Source of the DNA: Kribbella sp. CA-293567
GTDB lineage: Bacteria > Actinomycetota > Actinomycetes > Propionibacteriales > Kribbellaceae
NCBI RefSeq assembly: GCF_027627575.1
Contig: NZ_CP114065.1
Coordinates: forward strand, 5,642,001 to 5,706,000
Direction: 5' to 3'
Length of the DNA stretch: 64,000 nt
Positions 26,589 through 35,989 of this stretch are shown here, one piece after another (positions within the stretch are counted from its first letter, which is position 1; the number at the start of each line of letters is the position of its first letter). The position numbers and the translations under genes were made by a program. Under the pieces are notes generated by a model. That model worked only from the letters and a program-made list of their open reading frames with translations, ran no database searches and was not told the DNA's origin.

Positions 26589-28058
26589 GTGATCAGGACC
26601 GAACATGTTGATGGCGTGCGGCTGCTGCGGCACCGGGATGTCCAGGAGCACACCGACGTCACCCTGACGTTCGCTGTCGGGGCCAGGGACGAGACGCTGC
26701 GCACCGTCGGGGTCGCGCACGCCGTCGAGCATCTGGTGATGAGTACGGTGCGGCAGTTGCCGATCCAGATCGAGGCCGAGGTTGATCTGACGACGACCAG
26801 TTTCGCGGCTTCGGGCTCGCCAGCGCGGGTCGGCGAGTTCTTGAACCGGCTCTGCGCCGCGCTGGCCGATCCCCCGGTGGATCGGCTCGCGGTGGAGGCC
26901 GGGGTACTGGCTGCGGAGGACGGCTGGGCCGCGCATCCGATGGCCGCGTTCCTGCTGTTCGCCCGGTACGGCGCTGCCGGTCCAGGACTGACCTGGTTGG
27001 AAGGCGCCGGGTACGACGGATTGACGGCAGAGCACGTCGCCTCCTTCGCGCGAAAGTGGTTCGTGCCGGGCAACGCGGTCCTGCAAGTGAGTGGACCGCT
27101 GCCGGACGGGCTGGAGCTGAGGCTGCCGCAAGGGCCTGCGCCCAGCAGGGAGTACCCGGTCGGACGGTTGCTGGATGGACCGTCCGCGGTGGGCTATGGC
27201 ATCCCAGGAGGCGCAGTACTGCTCACTTTGCCGTCGGATGATGCCGCACGCGTGCCGATGCTGGCGATGAACGTGCTGGAGAACAGGATCGAGGAGCAGT
27301 GCCGCCACGTCGCTGGGCACAGCTACGTCGTCGACAGCCAGGCCGTGGGCAGGGACTTCATCATCTTCGCCGAAGCTCGCGAAGGCACTGAGGAAGCAGT
27401 AGCGCGGGCAGTGGCAGAGGCACTGACCGATCTAGCTGCCCATGGGCCCAGCGAGGAAGAGTTGACCCTGGCCGTGGCACGTCTTGAGGAGAGCCTCGCC
27501 ACCACCGACAGAGAGCTCGCCTCGGCCTTCGGCGTCACGATGCGCCAGTTGATGGGTGAGCCGCCGCTTGCACCCATTGACGTAGTACTGGCCAAGCAGG
27601 TCCGCCCGGCGGACATCGCCGCAGTACTGCGGGCTGCCTTGCCTTCGGCTATCGGGTACGCCGAGCATGAAGCACTGGACGCCTGGAAGGCACATGGGTT
27701 TCATCCCGAGGCGCACTGCCGAGTGGTTCCCGAACTGCCTGCGGGGAAGGTCTACAAGCCGTCCCTGACAGCGAGGACCTTCTTCAAGGACGCTCGCTCA
27801 CTCGTGCTGGTGCAGACCGAACAGGGACTCGCAGTACGCGATGAGGACGGCGTCCACGAGATCCGCTGGGACGAGGTGGCCGGGGTGATGCGCACCGACG
27901 GCCCTACCGTGGTCCTTGGCACCAACGGCTGCGCGATCCCGGTGGACCCGCAGATGTTCCGCGGCTCCGGCGCCGCCCTGGACGAACTGGCACGCCGTAC
28001 CGATCCCGGCCTGTGGTTCGACGAGTCGGCCTTCACCCGCGACCAAGACGACCACTAG
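26589..28058 (+). CDS. M16-like metallopeptidase with C-terminal PH-like region
   Basis: 489 residues. The inverted zinc motif HxxEH is His44-Ala-Val-Glu47-His48, and Glu103/Glu110 give the downstream acidic pair. Two half-domains up to about residue 370 resemble the M16 fold (VTLTFAVGARDETLRTVGVA; GPSEEELTLAVARLE). The last 110 residues (from ARTFFKDARSLVLVQTEQGL) look like a PH-type beta domain, an unusual extension. Bacterial M16 relatives process peptides, for example in bacteriocin maturation; no peptide substrate is seen here. No signal peptide. Confidence 0.65.
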   Translation: MIRTEHVDGVRLLRHRDVQEHTDVTLTFAVGARDETLRTVGVAHAVEHLVMSTVRQLPIQIEAEVDLTTTSFAASGSPARVGEFLNRLCAALADPPVDRLAVEAGVLAAEDGWAAHPMAAFLLFARYGAAGPGLTWLEGAGYDGLTAEHVASFARKWFVPGNAVLQVSGPLPDGLELRLPQGPAPSREYPVGRLLDGPSAVGYGIPGGAVLLTLPSDDAARVPMLAMNVLENRIEEQCRHVAGHSYVVDSQAVGRDFIIFAEAREGTEEAVARAVAEALTDLAAHGPSEEELTLAVARLEESLATTDRELASAFGVTMRQLMGEPPLAPIDVVLAKQVRPADIAAVLRAALPSAIGYAEHEALDAWKAHGFHPEAHCRVVPELPAGKVYKPSLTARTFFKDARSLVLVQTEQGLAVRDEDGVHEIRWDEVAGVMRTDGPTVVLGTNGCAIPVDPQMFRGSGAALDELARRTDPGLWFDESAFTRDQDDH

Positions 28059-28712
28059 CTGCTGCAGTTCACCGAACTCTTCCGAGCACCAGTTGGTGCT
28101 ACAGCCGAGCTTGGAGTCGCGGCGCGCGATCTCGGGGTACGGGTGCGGTACGGGCAGAGACACGTCGGCGCCAACTCGTACTGTCGCGGCAAGTTCAGCG
28201 GGCGGGCGCGAGCCTGCCCGGGAGATCGAATCGTTGAGCCTGAAGGTGTGCGTCTACACGGCAGCGCTCGGCAAGGTGAAGTGTGAGACCTGCATTGTCC
28301 GGCACAACCCGTACACCTGAGTCTGCTGACGGAAAGCCAGTGACTCCCGGCGGAACAGCTTGCCTGATCGGCGTCGGCGGTGGTCAGGTACGGGCCCAAG
28401 AACCGCCTCAAGACCTACCCCACGACAGCGTCCAGCACGCGGCGGACAACGCCGCGTGCAGCGCGTGGTAGCTCAGGTCCGCATCGGCGAGGCGCTCGGG
28501 CCCATCGACGGTCCCGACGTTCCGACGAAGCAAAACCTCTCGCGAGCCCGCTCCCGGAGTTCTTCAGGTGCCGATTCGCGCGACTCTGCGTTGCTGGAGA
28601 GAGTGTGGCGGTGCGAGGTAATGAGCTGGGTCGACCCCGCGCAGCCCCCCGGATCGAAGAGATGACCAGCAACTCCGCGCTCCGGGGTCGGGAGTTACCG
28701 TGACCTGATCAG
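28059..28712. other. Apparent non-coding or decayed region
   Basis: Some 650 bp between the M16-like gene and the DNA ligase pseudogene. Frames are short and none has clear family motifs. A minus-strand frame near 28080-28240 shows protein-like sequence (SKLGCSTNWCSEEFGELQQL) that may be a gene remnant. I see no RNA, repeat or promoter that I can support. Confidence 0.45.
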
Positions 28713-29741
28713 CTAGCCCGGCAATGTCTCGACGTCGGCCGGTTCGAGGTCGCTGCGATGCCGGATCAGGCGCTGCGGGTGGCGGTGATGACCTGCCTGC
28801 AAAGCGGCGCCGGCGGCGACCTCGACCACCACGGCCGGGCGGACTTTCACGTTGGGGGTCTTGCTGCCCCGACCCCAGTGGGTGGCAATCTGGTCCGGCC
28901 ACGGATGCCGCGCACCGGCCGGTTCAAGTAGCTTCCCGATCGCCGCCGACTGGGCCGCGGTCACCTTCACTGTCCGGCCGACGACCTCGAAATCCTTGCC
29001 GCGGTACCGCCCGACGACCAGTATCTCGGGACGCTGCAGTACCTCAGTCACCGCACCGACGATCGCCTCGACGGTGTCACGGGTCTTCCACTTCACCCAG
29101 TCCCGGCGGCCAGGCTGGTACCGGGTGGTTGCGCCTTTGACCACCAGGCCCTCGACGCCGGAGGAGCTGAAGGCTTCCAGCCACTCGTGTGCCTCGGCAA
29201 CGTCGCCGGTCACCGGGGACAGTTGCAGCGGCCGCCGTTACGTTGCGCCGAGTGCTTCGAGCCGCTTGCGGCGAGCGGTCCAGCGCATCGGTCTCACGGC
29301 GACGCTGTCGACGGCGAGGAGGTCGAAGACGACCAGGGAAGCCGGTTGTGCCGGCGCCAGGCGACGGCCCACCGTCGCGGCGGTGTTCACCATCCGCTGC
29401 TGCAGTGCGTCGAAGTCCATCCGCTCCCCCGTCCACACCACCAGCTCGCCATCCAGCACACAATCGGTGCCGACTTGGTCGGCGAGCGCTGCCTGGACGT
29501 AGGGAAACCTCGCGGTGAAGTCCTTGCCGTTGCGCGACCACAACCGCACCTCGCCGCCCAAACAGACAGCGCGGACCCGGAACCCGTCCCACTTCAGCTC
29601 GAACCTCGAACCGCCTGGCATGCCGTGTGGCCCGGGCAGCCGTTCCCCAGCCCGGGCCAGTTCCAATCCGACCGGCCAGAGAAGGTCGGTCGCCAGCGTG
29701 CCACCTTGCCAGTGTTGCCCTAGGCAAGAGCCTTTCGCCAT
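28713..29741 (-). pseudogene. ATP-dependent DNA ligase, interrupted by stop codon
   Basis: The frame from 29741 has the nucleotidyl-transfer motif ELKWDGFR (catalytic Lys), VLDGELVVW and LVVFDLLA; a TAA at 29238-29240 interrupts it after LEALGAT. In the same frame the sequence resumes RRPLQLSPVTGD and goes on with GVEGLVVKG, RDWVKWKTRDT and the oligonucleotide-binding domain to 28713. Intact relatives have Trp-Arg-Pro-Pro-type sequence at the stop. Without readthrough only the adenylation half is made. Confidence 0.85.
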
Positions 29742-29829
29742 ACCTTCCGGGCCGCGGCCGGATTACTGGCTTGTCTCAGCTGCACGGCGGAGGCCCCATC
29801 ACCGCAGACATCATCCGTCCGCTGTGGCT

Positions 29830-30699
29830 TCAGGTCTTGCGTTGGTCTCGGACAGGAGTGTGCTGAGTGGTGGCCCAGCCGGACAGGAAGCGGAGTGCTT
29901 CGGCGGCGGGGCTGTCGGGTTCGGCGGTGTAGGTGATGATGACCAGCCCGTCGCCTGCCAACTCCAGGGCCTCGCCGGTTACTTCGAGGTCTCCTACGAG
30001 GGAGTTGTGTAGGCGTTTGGATGCCGTGCGGTGATATCTGACGTTGTGGCGGGCCCAGCGGGTGCGGAATGCGTCGGACCTGGTCGCCAGCTCGCCGACC
30101 AGGTCGGTGAGCGACCTGTCGTGCGGGTTGCGACCAGCCTCGGCACGCAGCGCGGCGACCGAGTCGTCGGCGACGGTCTCCCAGTCAAGGAAGAACTCTG
30201 GCGCCCGCTGGTCCAGGAACAGGAACCTGGCGACGTTGAACGGCAGCCGCTCGCGGTCGAGGATTCCGTCGTAGAGAGCGAAGGCTGGGTCGTTCGCGGC
30301 GAGGATGTCGGTGCGGGCGTTGCGGACATAGGCCGGTGTGCTGAGCGACTCGAGAATGCGCAGTACGCCGGGGCGGACCCTCGACACAGCGGTACGGCGT
30401 GAGCCGCGCACCGGGCCGGTTGAGGCGCGGGCGAGGTCGAACAGATGAGCTCGCTCCGCGTCATCGAGACGCAGGGCCCGCGCGAGGGCCTCGAGGACTT
30501 GTTCGGAGACACCAGAGAGGTTGCCACGCTCCAGGCGCGTGTAGTAGTCGGCGCTGACCCCGGCAAGCAGGGCGACTTCTTCGCGGCGCAACCCGGTGAC
30601 GCGGCGCTTGTCGCCGAAGGTGGGCAGCCCGGCCTGCTCCGGCGTCACCTTGGCGCGCCGGCTGGTGAGGAACTCCCGTACGTCGTCCTTGATGCTCAC
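29830..30699 (-). CDS. XRE helix-turn-helix regulator with MmyB-like ligand domain
   Basis: 289 residues from GTG 30699 (upstream open frame starts at 30729). Helix-turn-helix with KRRVTGLRREEVALLAGVSA, then the ligand domain with AYVRNARTDILAANDPAFAL and RARWARHNVRYH-type core. It is divergent from the aldo/keto reductase operon 282 bp away and is the likely controller of that operon, as is usual for this family. Confidence 0.9.
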   Translation of the reverse strand: MSIKDDVREFLTSRRAKVTPEQAGLPTFGDKRRVTGLRREEVALLAGVSADYYTRLERGNLSGVSEQVLEALARALRLDDAERAHLFDLARASTGPVRGSRRTAVSRVRPGVLRILESLSTPAYVRNARTDILAANDPAFALYDGILDRERLPFNVARFLFLDQRAPEFFLDWETVADDSVAALRAEAGRNPHDRSLTDLVGELATRSDAFRTRWARHNVRYHRTASKRLHNSLVGDLEVTGEALELAGDGLVIITYTAEPDSPAAEALRFLSGWATTQHTPVRDQRKT

Positions 30700-30980
30700 G
30701 ACTTCCACCGTACGGTCAGGGCTGAACACGCTGGGAGGGTCTGCTGGTACCTGTTACAGCGAGGACTCCCAGCTGTGACACGACCGGGTGTTCGCTGGAT
30801 ACATGACCTCCCAGGCAGCCGCGCCGGTGACCACGGCCTCGCTGGATCGCCACCGAGCTCGCCACGCTGCGCGCCGCGATGCTCCTGATCGCCGCCGGGT
30901 TGTCCTCGGCGTCACCGCCGCGCTCAGCCTGGCGCTTCGCAGCCCACAACACTTCCGAACCAATGAAAGGTAGACATCTC
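30700..30980. other. Intergenic region before the aldo/keto reductase operon
   Basis: 281 bp. A short frame from 30804 ([13 protein letters not shown]) shifts into another frame that reads [12 protein letters not shown]; it could be the frameshifted start of a lost membrane protein. I see no confident operator. Confidence 0.35.
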
Positions 30981-31838
30981 ATGCAGACCGTCGAGCTGAA
31001 CAACGGCGTCACGATGCCGATCATCGGCTTCGGGGTGTTCCAGATCCCCGATAACGAAACCCAGGCCGCCGTCGAAGCCGCGCTCGAGGCGGGTTACCGC
31101 CACCTCGACACTGCCGCGTCGTACGGCAACGAGGAGGCGGTCGGTGCCGCGATCGCCGCCAGCGGCCTGCCGCGTGACGAACTGTTCGTCACCACGAAGC
31201 TGTGGATCCAGCACGCTCCGACTGGCAGCGTCGAGGACGACACCCTGCGCGCCTTTGACGCCTCGCTGTCCCGGCTCGGCCTGGATCACCTCGACCTGTA
31301 CCTGATCCACCAGCCGCTCGGCGACTACTACAGCGAATGGCGAGCCATGCAGAGGTTGAACGCCGAAGGCCGGGCCCGGGCGATCGGGGTCTCGAACTTC
31401 CACCCTGACCGGTTGGTCGACCTCATCGAGCACAACGAGATCGCCCCGGCGGTGAACCAGATCGAGACCCATCCGTTTCACCAGCGCGTCGCTGATCAAG
31501 AACTGATGGCTGAGCGCGGCGTTCAGATCGAGTCGTGGGGGCCGTTCGCCGAGGGCCGCAACGACCTGTTCACCGACCCCGTCCTCACGGCGATCGGTGA
31601 GGCGCACGGCAAGTCGGTGGCCCAGGTCGTACTTCGCTGGCTGGTGCAGCGCGGCGTCGTCGTGATCCCGAAGTCGGTCCGCCCGGACCGGATGGCGCAG
31701 AACCTCGACGTCTTCGACTTCGCCCTCACCGACGACGAACTGAAGCAGATCGCCACCCTCGACACCGGCGAGAGCCTGTTCTTCGACCACCGAGACCCCG
31801 CCATGGTCAGCGCCCTCGGCAGCCGCAGGATCGGCTGA
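30981..31838 (+). CDS. Aldo/keto reductase
   Basis: 285 residues, NADPH-dependent TIM-barrel. [30 protein letters not shown] (Asp and Tyr of the tetrad), TTKLWIQHA (Lys), [13 protein letters not shown] (His) and [10 protein letters not shown] (cofactor) are all present. It reduces carbonyl compounds; substrate unknown. Downstream ApbE follows after 3 bp, so the reductase leads the operon. An in-frame ATG at 30963 would add six residues. Confidence 0.92.
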   Translation: MQTVELNNGVTMPIIGFGVFQIPDNETQAAVEAALEAGYRHLDTAASYGNEEAVGAAIAASGLPRDELFVTTKLWIQHAPTGSVEDDTLRAFDASLSRLGLDHLDLYLIHQPLGDYYSEWRAMQRLNAEGRARAIGVSNFHPDRLVDLIEHNEIAPAVNQIETHPFHQRVADQELMAERGVQIESWGPFAEGRNDLFTDPVLTAIGEAHGKSVAQVVLRWLVQRGVVVIPKSVRPDRMAQNLDVFDFALTDDELKQIATLDTGESLFFDHRDPAMVSALGSRRIG

Positions 31839-31841
31839 ACT

Positions 31842-32765
31842 GTGGCGACCCGGACCGACATCGCCTGGAGGTTCGACGCGATCGGCGTGCCTTGGCGCAT
31901 CGACACCGCCACACCGCTTTCCGCGCCGGCCAAGGACGAGGTTCAGGCGCTCGTCGATCGTTTCGATGCCACGTACTCGCGGTTCCGGGCCGGCTCATTG
32001 GTGACCACCGTGTCTACGGAGGCCGGTGGGCGGTTCGAGTTTCCCTCCGATGCAGCCGGAATTTTCGACCTCTACGACCAGCTGCACCGGCTCACGGACG
32101 GAGCCGTCGATCCGCTCGTCGGGCGGCAGCTCGAACGGCTCGGGTACGACGCCGCGTACAGCCTCACCCCACGCATCGGCGAGGGCGCCGAGATGGGCGT
32201 GTGGAGCCGCGACGTACGCCGCGAAGGCCGGATCGTGTCGACTCGGAAGCCCGTTCTTATCGACGTCGGCGCCGTCGGCAAGGGCTACCTCGTCGATCAG
32301 GTCAGCCGCCTGCTCACAACGCTCGGAGTCGGAACGCACATCGTCGACGCCGGTGGCGACCTGCGACACCGCGGCGCCGAGACGACGCGAGTGGGTCTGG
32401 AACATCCCACGGTCCCTGGCAACGTGATCGGCACGGCCGAAGTTCACAACCAGGCACTGTGCGCGTCAGCGGTCACCCGGCGTGCCTGGCGTGGATTGCA
32501 CCACGTGCTGGACGCACGCACCGGCGTACCGACCCGGGACATCGTGGCGACCTGGGTCGTGGCGCCCACCGCCGCTGAAGCCGACGGGCTCGCCACAGCG
32601 CTCTTCTTCGTCGATCCCGGCGCGCTCGCGGAGTCCTTCGACTACACCTTCGTCCGCGTACGAGCCGACCACGTCGTGGAGGCCTCACCCCGATGGCGCG
32701 GTGACCTCTTCGCCGACGAGCCCTATCTCCACCTGATCGACCACCAGAAAGGGGCGACCAGATGA
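31842..32765 (+). CDS. apbE: FAD:protein FMN transferase (ApbE-like)
   Basis: 307 residues. RFDAIGVPWRI, RFDATYSRFRAGS, DVGAVGKGYLVDQ and VDAGGDLRHRG are ApbE hallmarks; the latter binds FAD and metal. It attaches FMN covalently to Ser/Thr in target flavoproteins outside the membrane. No signal peptide or lipobox is visible, so export is unclear. The following gene, overlapping by 4 bp, encodes an FMN-binding lipoprotein, its natural substrate. Confidence 0.9.
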   Translation: MATRTDIAWRFDAIGVPWRIDTATPLSAPAKDEVQALVDRFDATYSRFRAGSLVTTVSTEAGGRFEFPSDAAGIFDLYDQLHRLTDGAVDPLVGRQLERLGYDAAYSLTPRIGEGAEMGVWSRDVRREGRIVSTRKPVLIDVGAVGKGYLVDQVSRLLTTLGVGTHIVDAGGDLRHRGAETTRVGLEHPTVPGNVIGTAEVHNQALCASAVTRRAWRGLHHVLDARTGVPTRDIVATWVVAPTAAEADGLATALFFVDPGALAESFDYTFVRVRADHVVEASPRWRGDLFADEPYLHLIDHQKGATR

Positions 32766-33205
32766 CCAGCGCACCGCTCCGGCGGTCCATCGCGGCCGTC
32801 GGTCTGACGGCGTCCTTGGCCGTCACCGCCTGCTCGACCGCCGGCAGCCCACCTCCGGCACGGAGCGCTCCCAGCACCAGCGCCCCGACGCCCAGACCGG
32901 ACCCAACCCCGCGGACATACCGCGACGGAACCTACTCCGTTGACGGATGGTACGGCGGTCAGCCCTCCCGCATCGGCGTACGCCTCGCCCTCGTTGGCGA
33001 CGCCATCCGTTCTGTGTCCATCACCACCTACGCCACAAACCCCACGTCCCTCGGTCTCCAACGCGACTTCGCCGCGGCCGTCCCCCAAGCAGTCGTGGGC
33101 AAACCGATCGACCAGGCAAACGTCGACCGTCTCGCCGGCGCCAGCGGAACCTCCGAAGGCTGGAACTCCGCCCTAGCCCTCATCCGTGAACAAGCCAGGA
33201 GTTGA
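32762..33205 (+). CDS. FMN-binding domain lipoprotein
   Basis: 147 residues. Signal peptide with lipobox LAVTAC (Cys24), a Pro/Ser/Thr-rich linker to residue 50, then an FMN-binding domain (TYRDGTYSVDGWYGG to the end). The usual flavinylation motif SGAT is replaced by GAS (Ser128) in DRLAGASGTSEGW, so FMN would be ester-linked to Ser rather than Thr. Coupling with ApbE makes this the likely substrate. It probably transfers electrons at the outer membrane face. Confidence 0.85.
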   Translation: MTSAPLRRSIAAVGLTASLAVTACSTAGSPPPARSAPSTSAPTPRPDPTPRTYRDGTYSVDGWYGGQPSRIGVRLALVGDAIRSVSITTYATNPTSLGLQRDFAAAVPQAVVGKPIDQANVDRLAGASGTSEGWNSALALIREQARS

Positions 33206-33207
33206 CT

Positions 33208-34317
33208 GTGAAGCGAAGGAACATTCTCAAGGGGATCGCGGCGGCCGTTCCGGCGGTCGGGGTGGGCATCGGCACGCAAGCACCCGCTGCAGCAACTACA
33301 ACCGAGCAGACAGCAGGGGCCGCCGGCCCGCTGATCATCAGGGAGCAAGGCGGCTTCGCGATCGGAGGAACCGTGATCACGACGCCCGGCACCTTCGACC
33401 CTCGCAACCCCACCAATCCCGCCGGACAGACCCTGCACGGCGACCATGCGCGGGTCTTCTACCAGGTGCCCGCGCGCGCTCGGACGCTCCCACTGGTCCT
33501 ATGGCACGGCTTCAAGCAGTCCGGGACCTCGTGGGGAATGACCCCGGATGGACGCGAAGGCTTCCAGACCATCTTCCTGCGCCACCGCTTCCCCGTGTAC
33601 ACCCTGGACCAGCCGCGCCGCGGCGCCGCCGGCAGAACCACGCAGGCCGTAACGGTCGACACCACCACCGAAGAGCAGTGGTTCTACAACCAGTTCCGCT
33701 TCGGTCTGTGGCCCGACCTGTATCGCGGAGTGCAGTTCCCCGACGACCCGCGATCCCTCGAGCAGTTCTTCCGCTCCATGGTTCCCGATACCGGTCCCAT
33801 CGACGGGCAACTACTGATCGACGGCACCTCAGCGCTGTTCGACCGCATCGGCAACGGCATCCTCGTCACCCACTCCCACTCCGGCGGATTCGGCTGGCGC
33901 ACGACCATCAAGAACCGCCGGATCAAAGCCGTCATCGCGCTCGAGCCCGGCAGCGGATTCGTGTTCCCCGAGGGCGAGGTACCCGCCCCGATGCCCAGCT
34001 CCGCAGGAACCCTGAGCGGCGAGGCCATACCGCTCGCGGAATTCCAGCGGCTGACGCAGGTCCCCATCGCGGTCTACTACGGCGACAACATCCCCACCCG
34101 ACCGACCGACATCGCCGGGCGGGACAACTGGAGAGTCCGGCTCGCGATGGCCAGGCTCTGGGTCGACGCCATCAATCGGCACGGCGGCGACGCCACGCTC
34201 ATCGTCCTGCCGGAGGTCGGCATCACCGGCAACACCCATTTCCTCCACTCCGACCTGAACAACGCCCAGATCGCACACCACATTGCCCGCTTCCTCGCCG
34301 AAAGTCACCTCGCCTGA
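33208..34317 (+). CDS. Tat-exported alpha/beta hydrolase
   Basis: 369 residues from GTG 33208 (AGGAG 6 nt upstream). A Tat-like signal VKRRNILKGIAAAVPAVGVG precedes the hydrolase. LPLVLWHGFKQSGTSW is the oxyanion region, THSHSGG the nucleophile elbow (Ser), and the late TGNTHFLHSDLN gives His. It belongs to the alpha/beta fold hydrolases related to secreted esterases; substrate unknown. It is the last full gene of the aldo/keto reductase operon. Confidence 0.75.
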   Translation: MKRRNILKGIAAAVPAVGVGIGTQAPAAATTTEQTAGAAGPLIIREQGGFAIGGTVITTPGTFDPRNPTNPAGQTLHGDHARVFYQVPARARTLPLVLWHGFKQSGTSWGMTPDGREGFQTIFLRHRFPVYTLDQPRRGAAGRTTQAVTVDTTTEEQWFYNQFRFGLWPDLYRGVQFPDDPRSLEQFFRSMVPDTGPIDGQLLIDGTSALFDRIGNGILVTHSHSGGFGWRTTIKNRRIKAVIALEPGSGFVFPEGEVPAPMPSSAGTLSGEAIPLAEFQRLTQVPIAVYYGDNIPTRPTDIAGRDNWRVRLAMARLWVDAINRHGGDATLIVLPEVGITGNTHFLHSDLNNAQIAHHIARFLAESHLA

Positions 34318-34355
34318 GGCCTCGGGCCGCGTTGAAATCCCCGAAAGGGCACACC

Positions 34356-34400
34356 ATGACCACCTGGTTCATCACCGGCTGCTCCACCGGATCACGGTGA
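34356..34400 (+). pseudogene. 14-codon N-terminal stub of an SDR gene
   Basis: MTTWFITGCSTGSR then TGA. MTTWFITGCSTG followed by LGR is the standard start of one SDR subgroup; here it breaks inside the glycine motif. GAAAGGG upstream looks like a ribosome site. The rest of the gene is missing and the following 110 bp hold no gene. Confidence 0.65.
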
Positions 34401-34513
34401 ACCGCGCTGTTCCAGGGCGATGAACGGCCTGTCAGCGGTCCCGTTCGAGGCGCGTTGGGTCGCGTAGGCCTGGAGCCTGGTTCGACAGGATTGTGCAACT
34501 GCGCGGGTGCCGT

Positions 34514-35950
34514 TCAGCCGAACGTCTCGACGGTCTCGTCACCATTTCCGTAGGCAGCCCAGCCGGGGTTTCCGGTTCGAGCGAACCGGACCCATGAGTC
34601 GTGCATCCGGGCGGCGAGGCCGGCGGGTGGTTCGGAAGGACCCAGCAGGCCGGTGGAGCCGTGGAGCCATGGCTCGTCGGCGAGGTCGAAGACGAACGGA
34701 AGCTCGACGGTGTGAGCTGCTCCGAGCTTCCCGTCGAGCGCGGTCGATCGGTAGCCGAACCGGTAGACGTGAGTGCGGCCTCCGGAAATCCGGCTATGAG
34801 CCTCGACCATCCGCGCGGTACCCCGGCCGAACAGCGCCTCGCCGAGGAGAGCCGAGCGAAGTTCCCCCGGCGTCGCCCCTGGCCGCTCGGCAGCGAAGGC
34901 ATCGACCACGCTTTGCGGGTCGTCATGGAGCCCGCTGGCAACCGCGAGTACGTCGGCGTCCGTCGAGGTGTCGAAGTTGCCTTGCGGGACAAGGTAAAGA
35001 TTGCCCTCTTCAGTGTTGGTGCCGATCAGTAGATCGACCTCGGAGCCAGGTCCGTTCGCCAGCGAGTCCGCGGGTTGCTCGGACAGCACCAGACTGAAAG
35101 GGCTGAGGCCTACCAACGGATCGCCGGCGGTACGGGTGCGCAGGTCCAACCCCGAGAGCTTGGGCAAGATGTCGAGGAAACGCTCGTCCGGGATCTTCGC
35201 GAACGCTTCCACCGTGGGCGCCACGCCCAACGCCTCCGCGGCCGCTCTGGTCACCCGCTGCGCCTGTTGCGGTGTGAAGGCGCCGGTGCCACTTCCACTT
35301 TGCACGATCGCCCGACGGAACAGGCCCTTGGCCTCCCGAGTCGCGAGCAGGCTGCCGACGAGAGTGGCACCGGCGGACTGGCCGAACACGGTCACGTTGG
35401 CCGGATCGCCTCCGAAGACCTCGATGTTGTCGCGGACCCAGGCGAGGGCGGCGATCACGTCGAGCAGTCCACGGTTCGCGGGTGCGCCCTCGAGGTCGAG
35501 AAAGCCGGAGACGCCGAGACGGTAGTTCAGCGTCACCAGGACGATCCCGTCGCGAGCGAACGCGCGGCCGTCGTACAGGGCAGCTCGCGACGAGCCAGTG
35601 ACGAATCCCCCGCCATGCACAAAGACCATCACCGGCAGTGCGGCTCCGCTCGACGACGGGGTACGGACGTCGACGGTGAGGTACTCGTCGCCCGCGACCC
35701 AGCCAGGCCCGAAGTACGGCGTCATGTCCAAGTTGCCGAAGTTCCTGGGCGGTTGCGGCGCCGTCGAGGAGGAGTTGATGGCGTCGCGCACACCGCTCCA
35801 GCCGGCAGGGGGTGCAGGAGGGAAGAATCGCGCGGCGCCGATGGGTGGGGCGGCATAAGGGATGGCGCGGTACAGCTCGCCGTACTCATCGTGTCTGCCG
35901 CGTACGGCGCCCGAGGACGTCTGGACGACGGTACTGCCTTGATGAGGCAC
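34514..35950 (-). CDS. Carboxylesterase/lipase family protein (type B)
   Basis: 478 residues. VMVFVHGGGFVTGSS oxyanion hole, nucleophile Ser in FGQSAGATLVG, acidic residue in GTNTEEGN and His in AAHTVELPFVF form the carboxylesterase type B triad. No signal peptide. Such enzymes hydrolyse esters or carbamates; the substrate is unknown. It lies 40 bp downstream of the metallo-beta-lactamase fold gene on the same strand, so they may share a transcript. Confidence 0.9.
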   Translation of the reverse strand: MPHQGSTVVQTSSGAVRGRHDEYGELYRAIPYAAPPIGAARFFPPAPPAGWSGVRDAINSSSTAPQPPRNFGNLDMTPYFGPGWVAGDEYLTVDVRTPSSSGAALPVMVFVHGGGFVTGSSRAALYDGRAFARDGIVLVTLNYRLGVSGFLDLEGAPANRGLLDVIAALAWVRDNIEVFGGDPANVTVFGQSAGATLVGSLLATREAKGLFRRAIVQSGSGTGAFTPQQAQRVTRAAAEALGVAPTVEAFAKIPDERFLDILPKLSGLDLRTRTAGDPLVGLSPFSLVLSEQPADSLANGPGSEVDLLIGTNTEEGNLYLVPQGNFDTSTDADVLAVASGLHDDPQSVVDAFAAERPGATPGELRSALLGEALFGRGTARMVEAHSRISGGRTHVYRFGYRSTALDGKLGAAHTVELPFVFDLADEPWLHGSTGLLGPSEPPAGLAARMHDSWVRFARTGNPGWAAYGNGDETVETFG

Positions 35951-35989
35951 GAGGCCTGTCCTTTCAGGAGGTCGGAGGCTGGAACAAGG

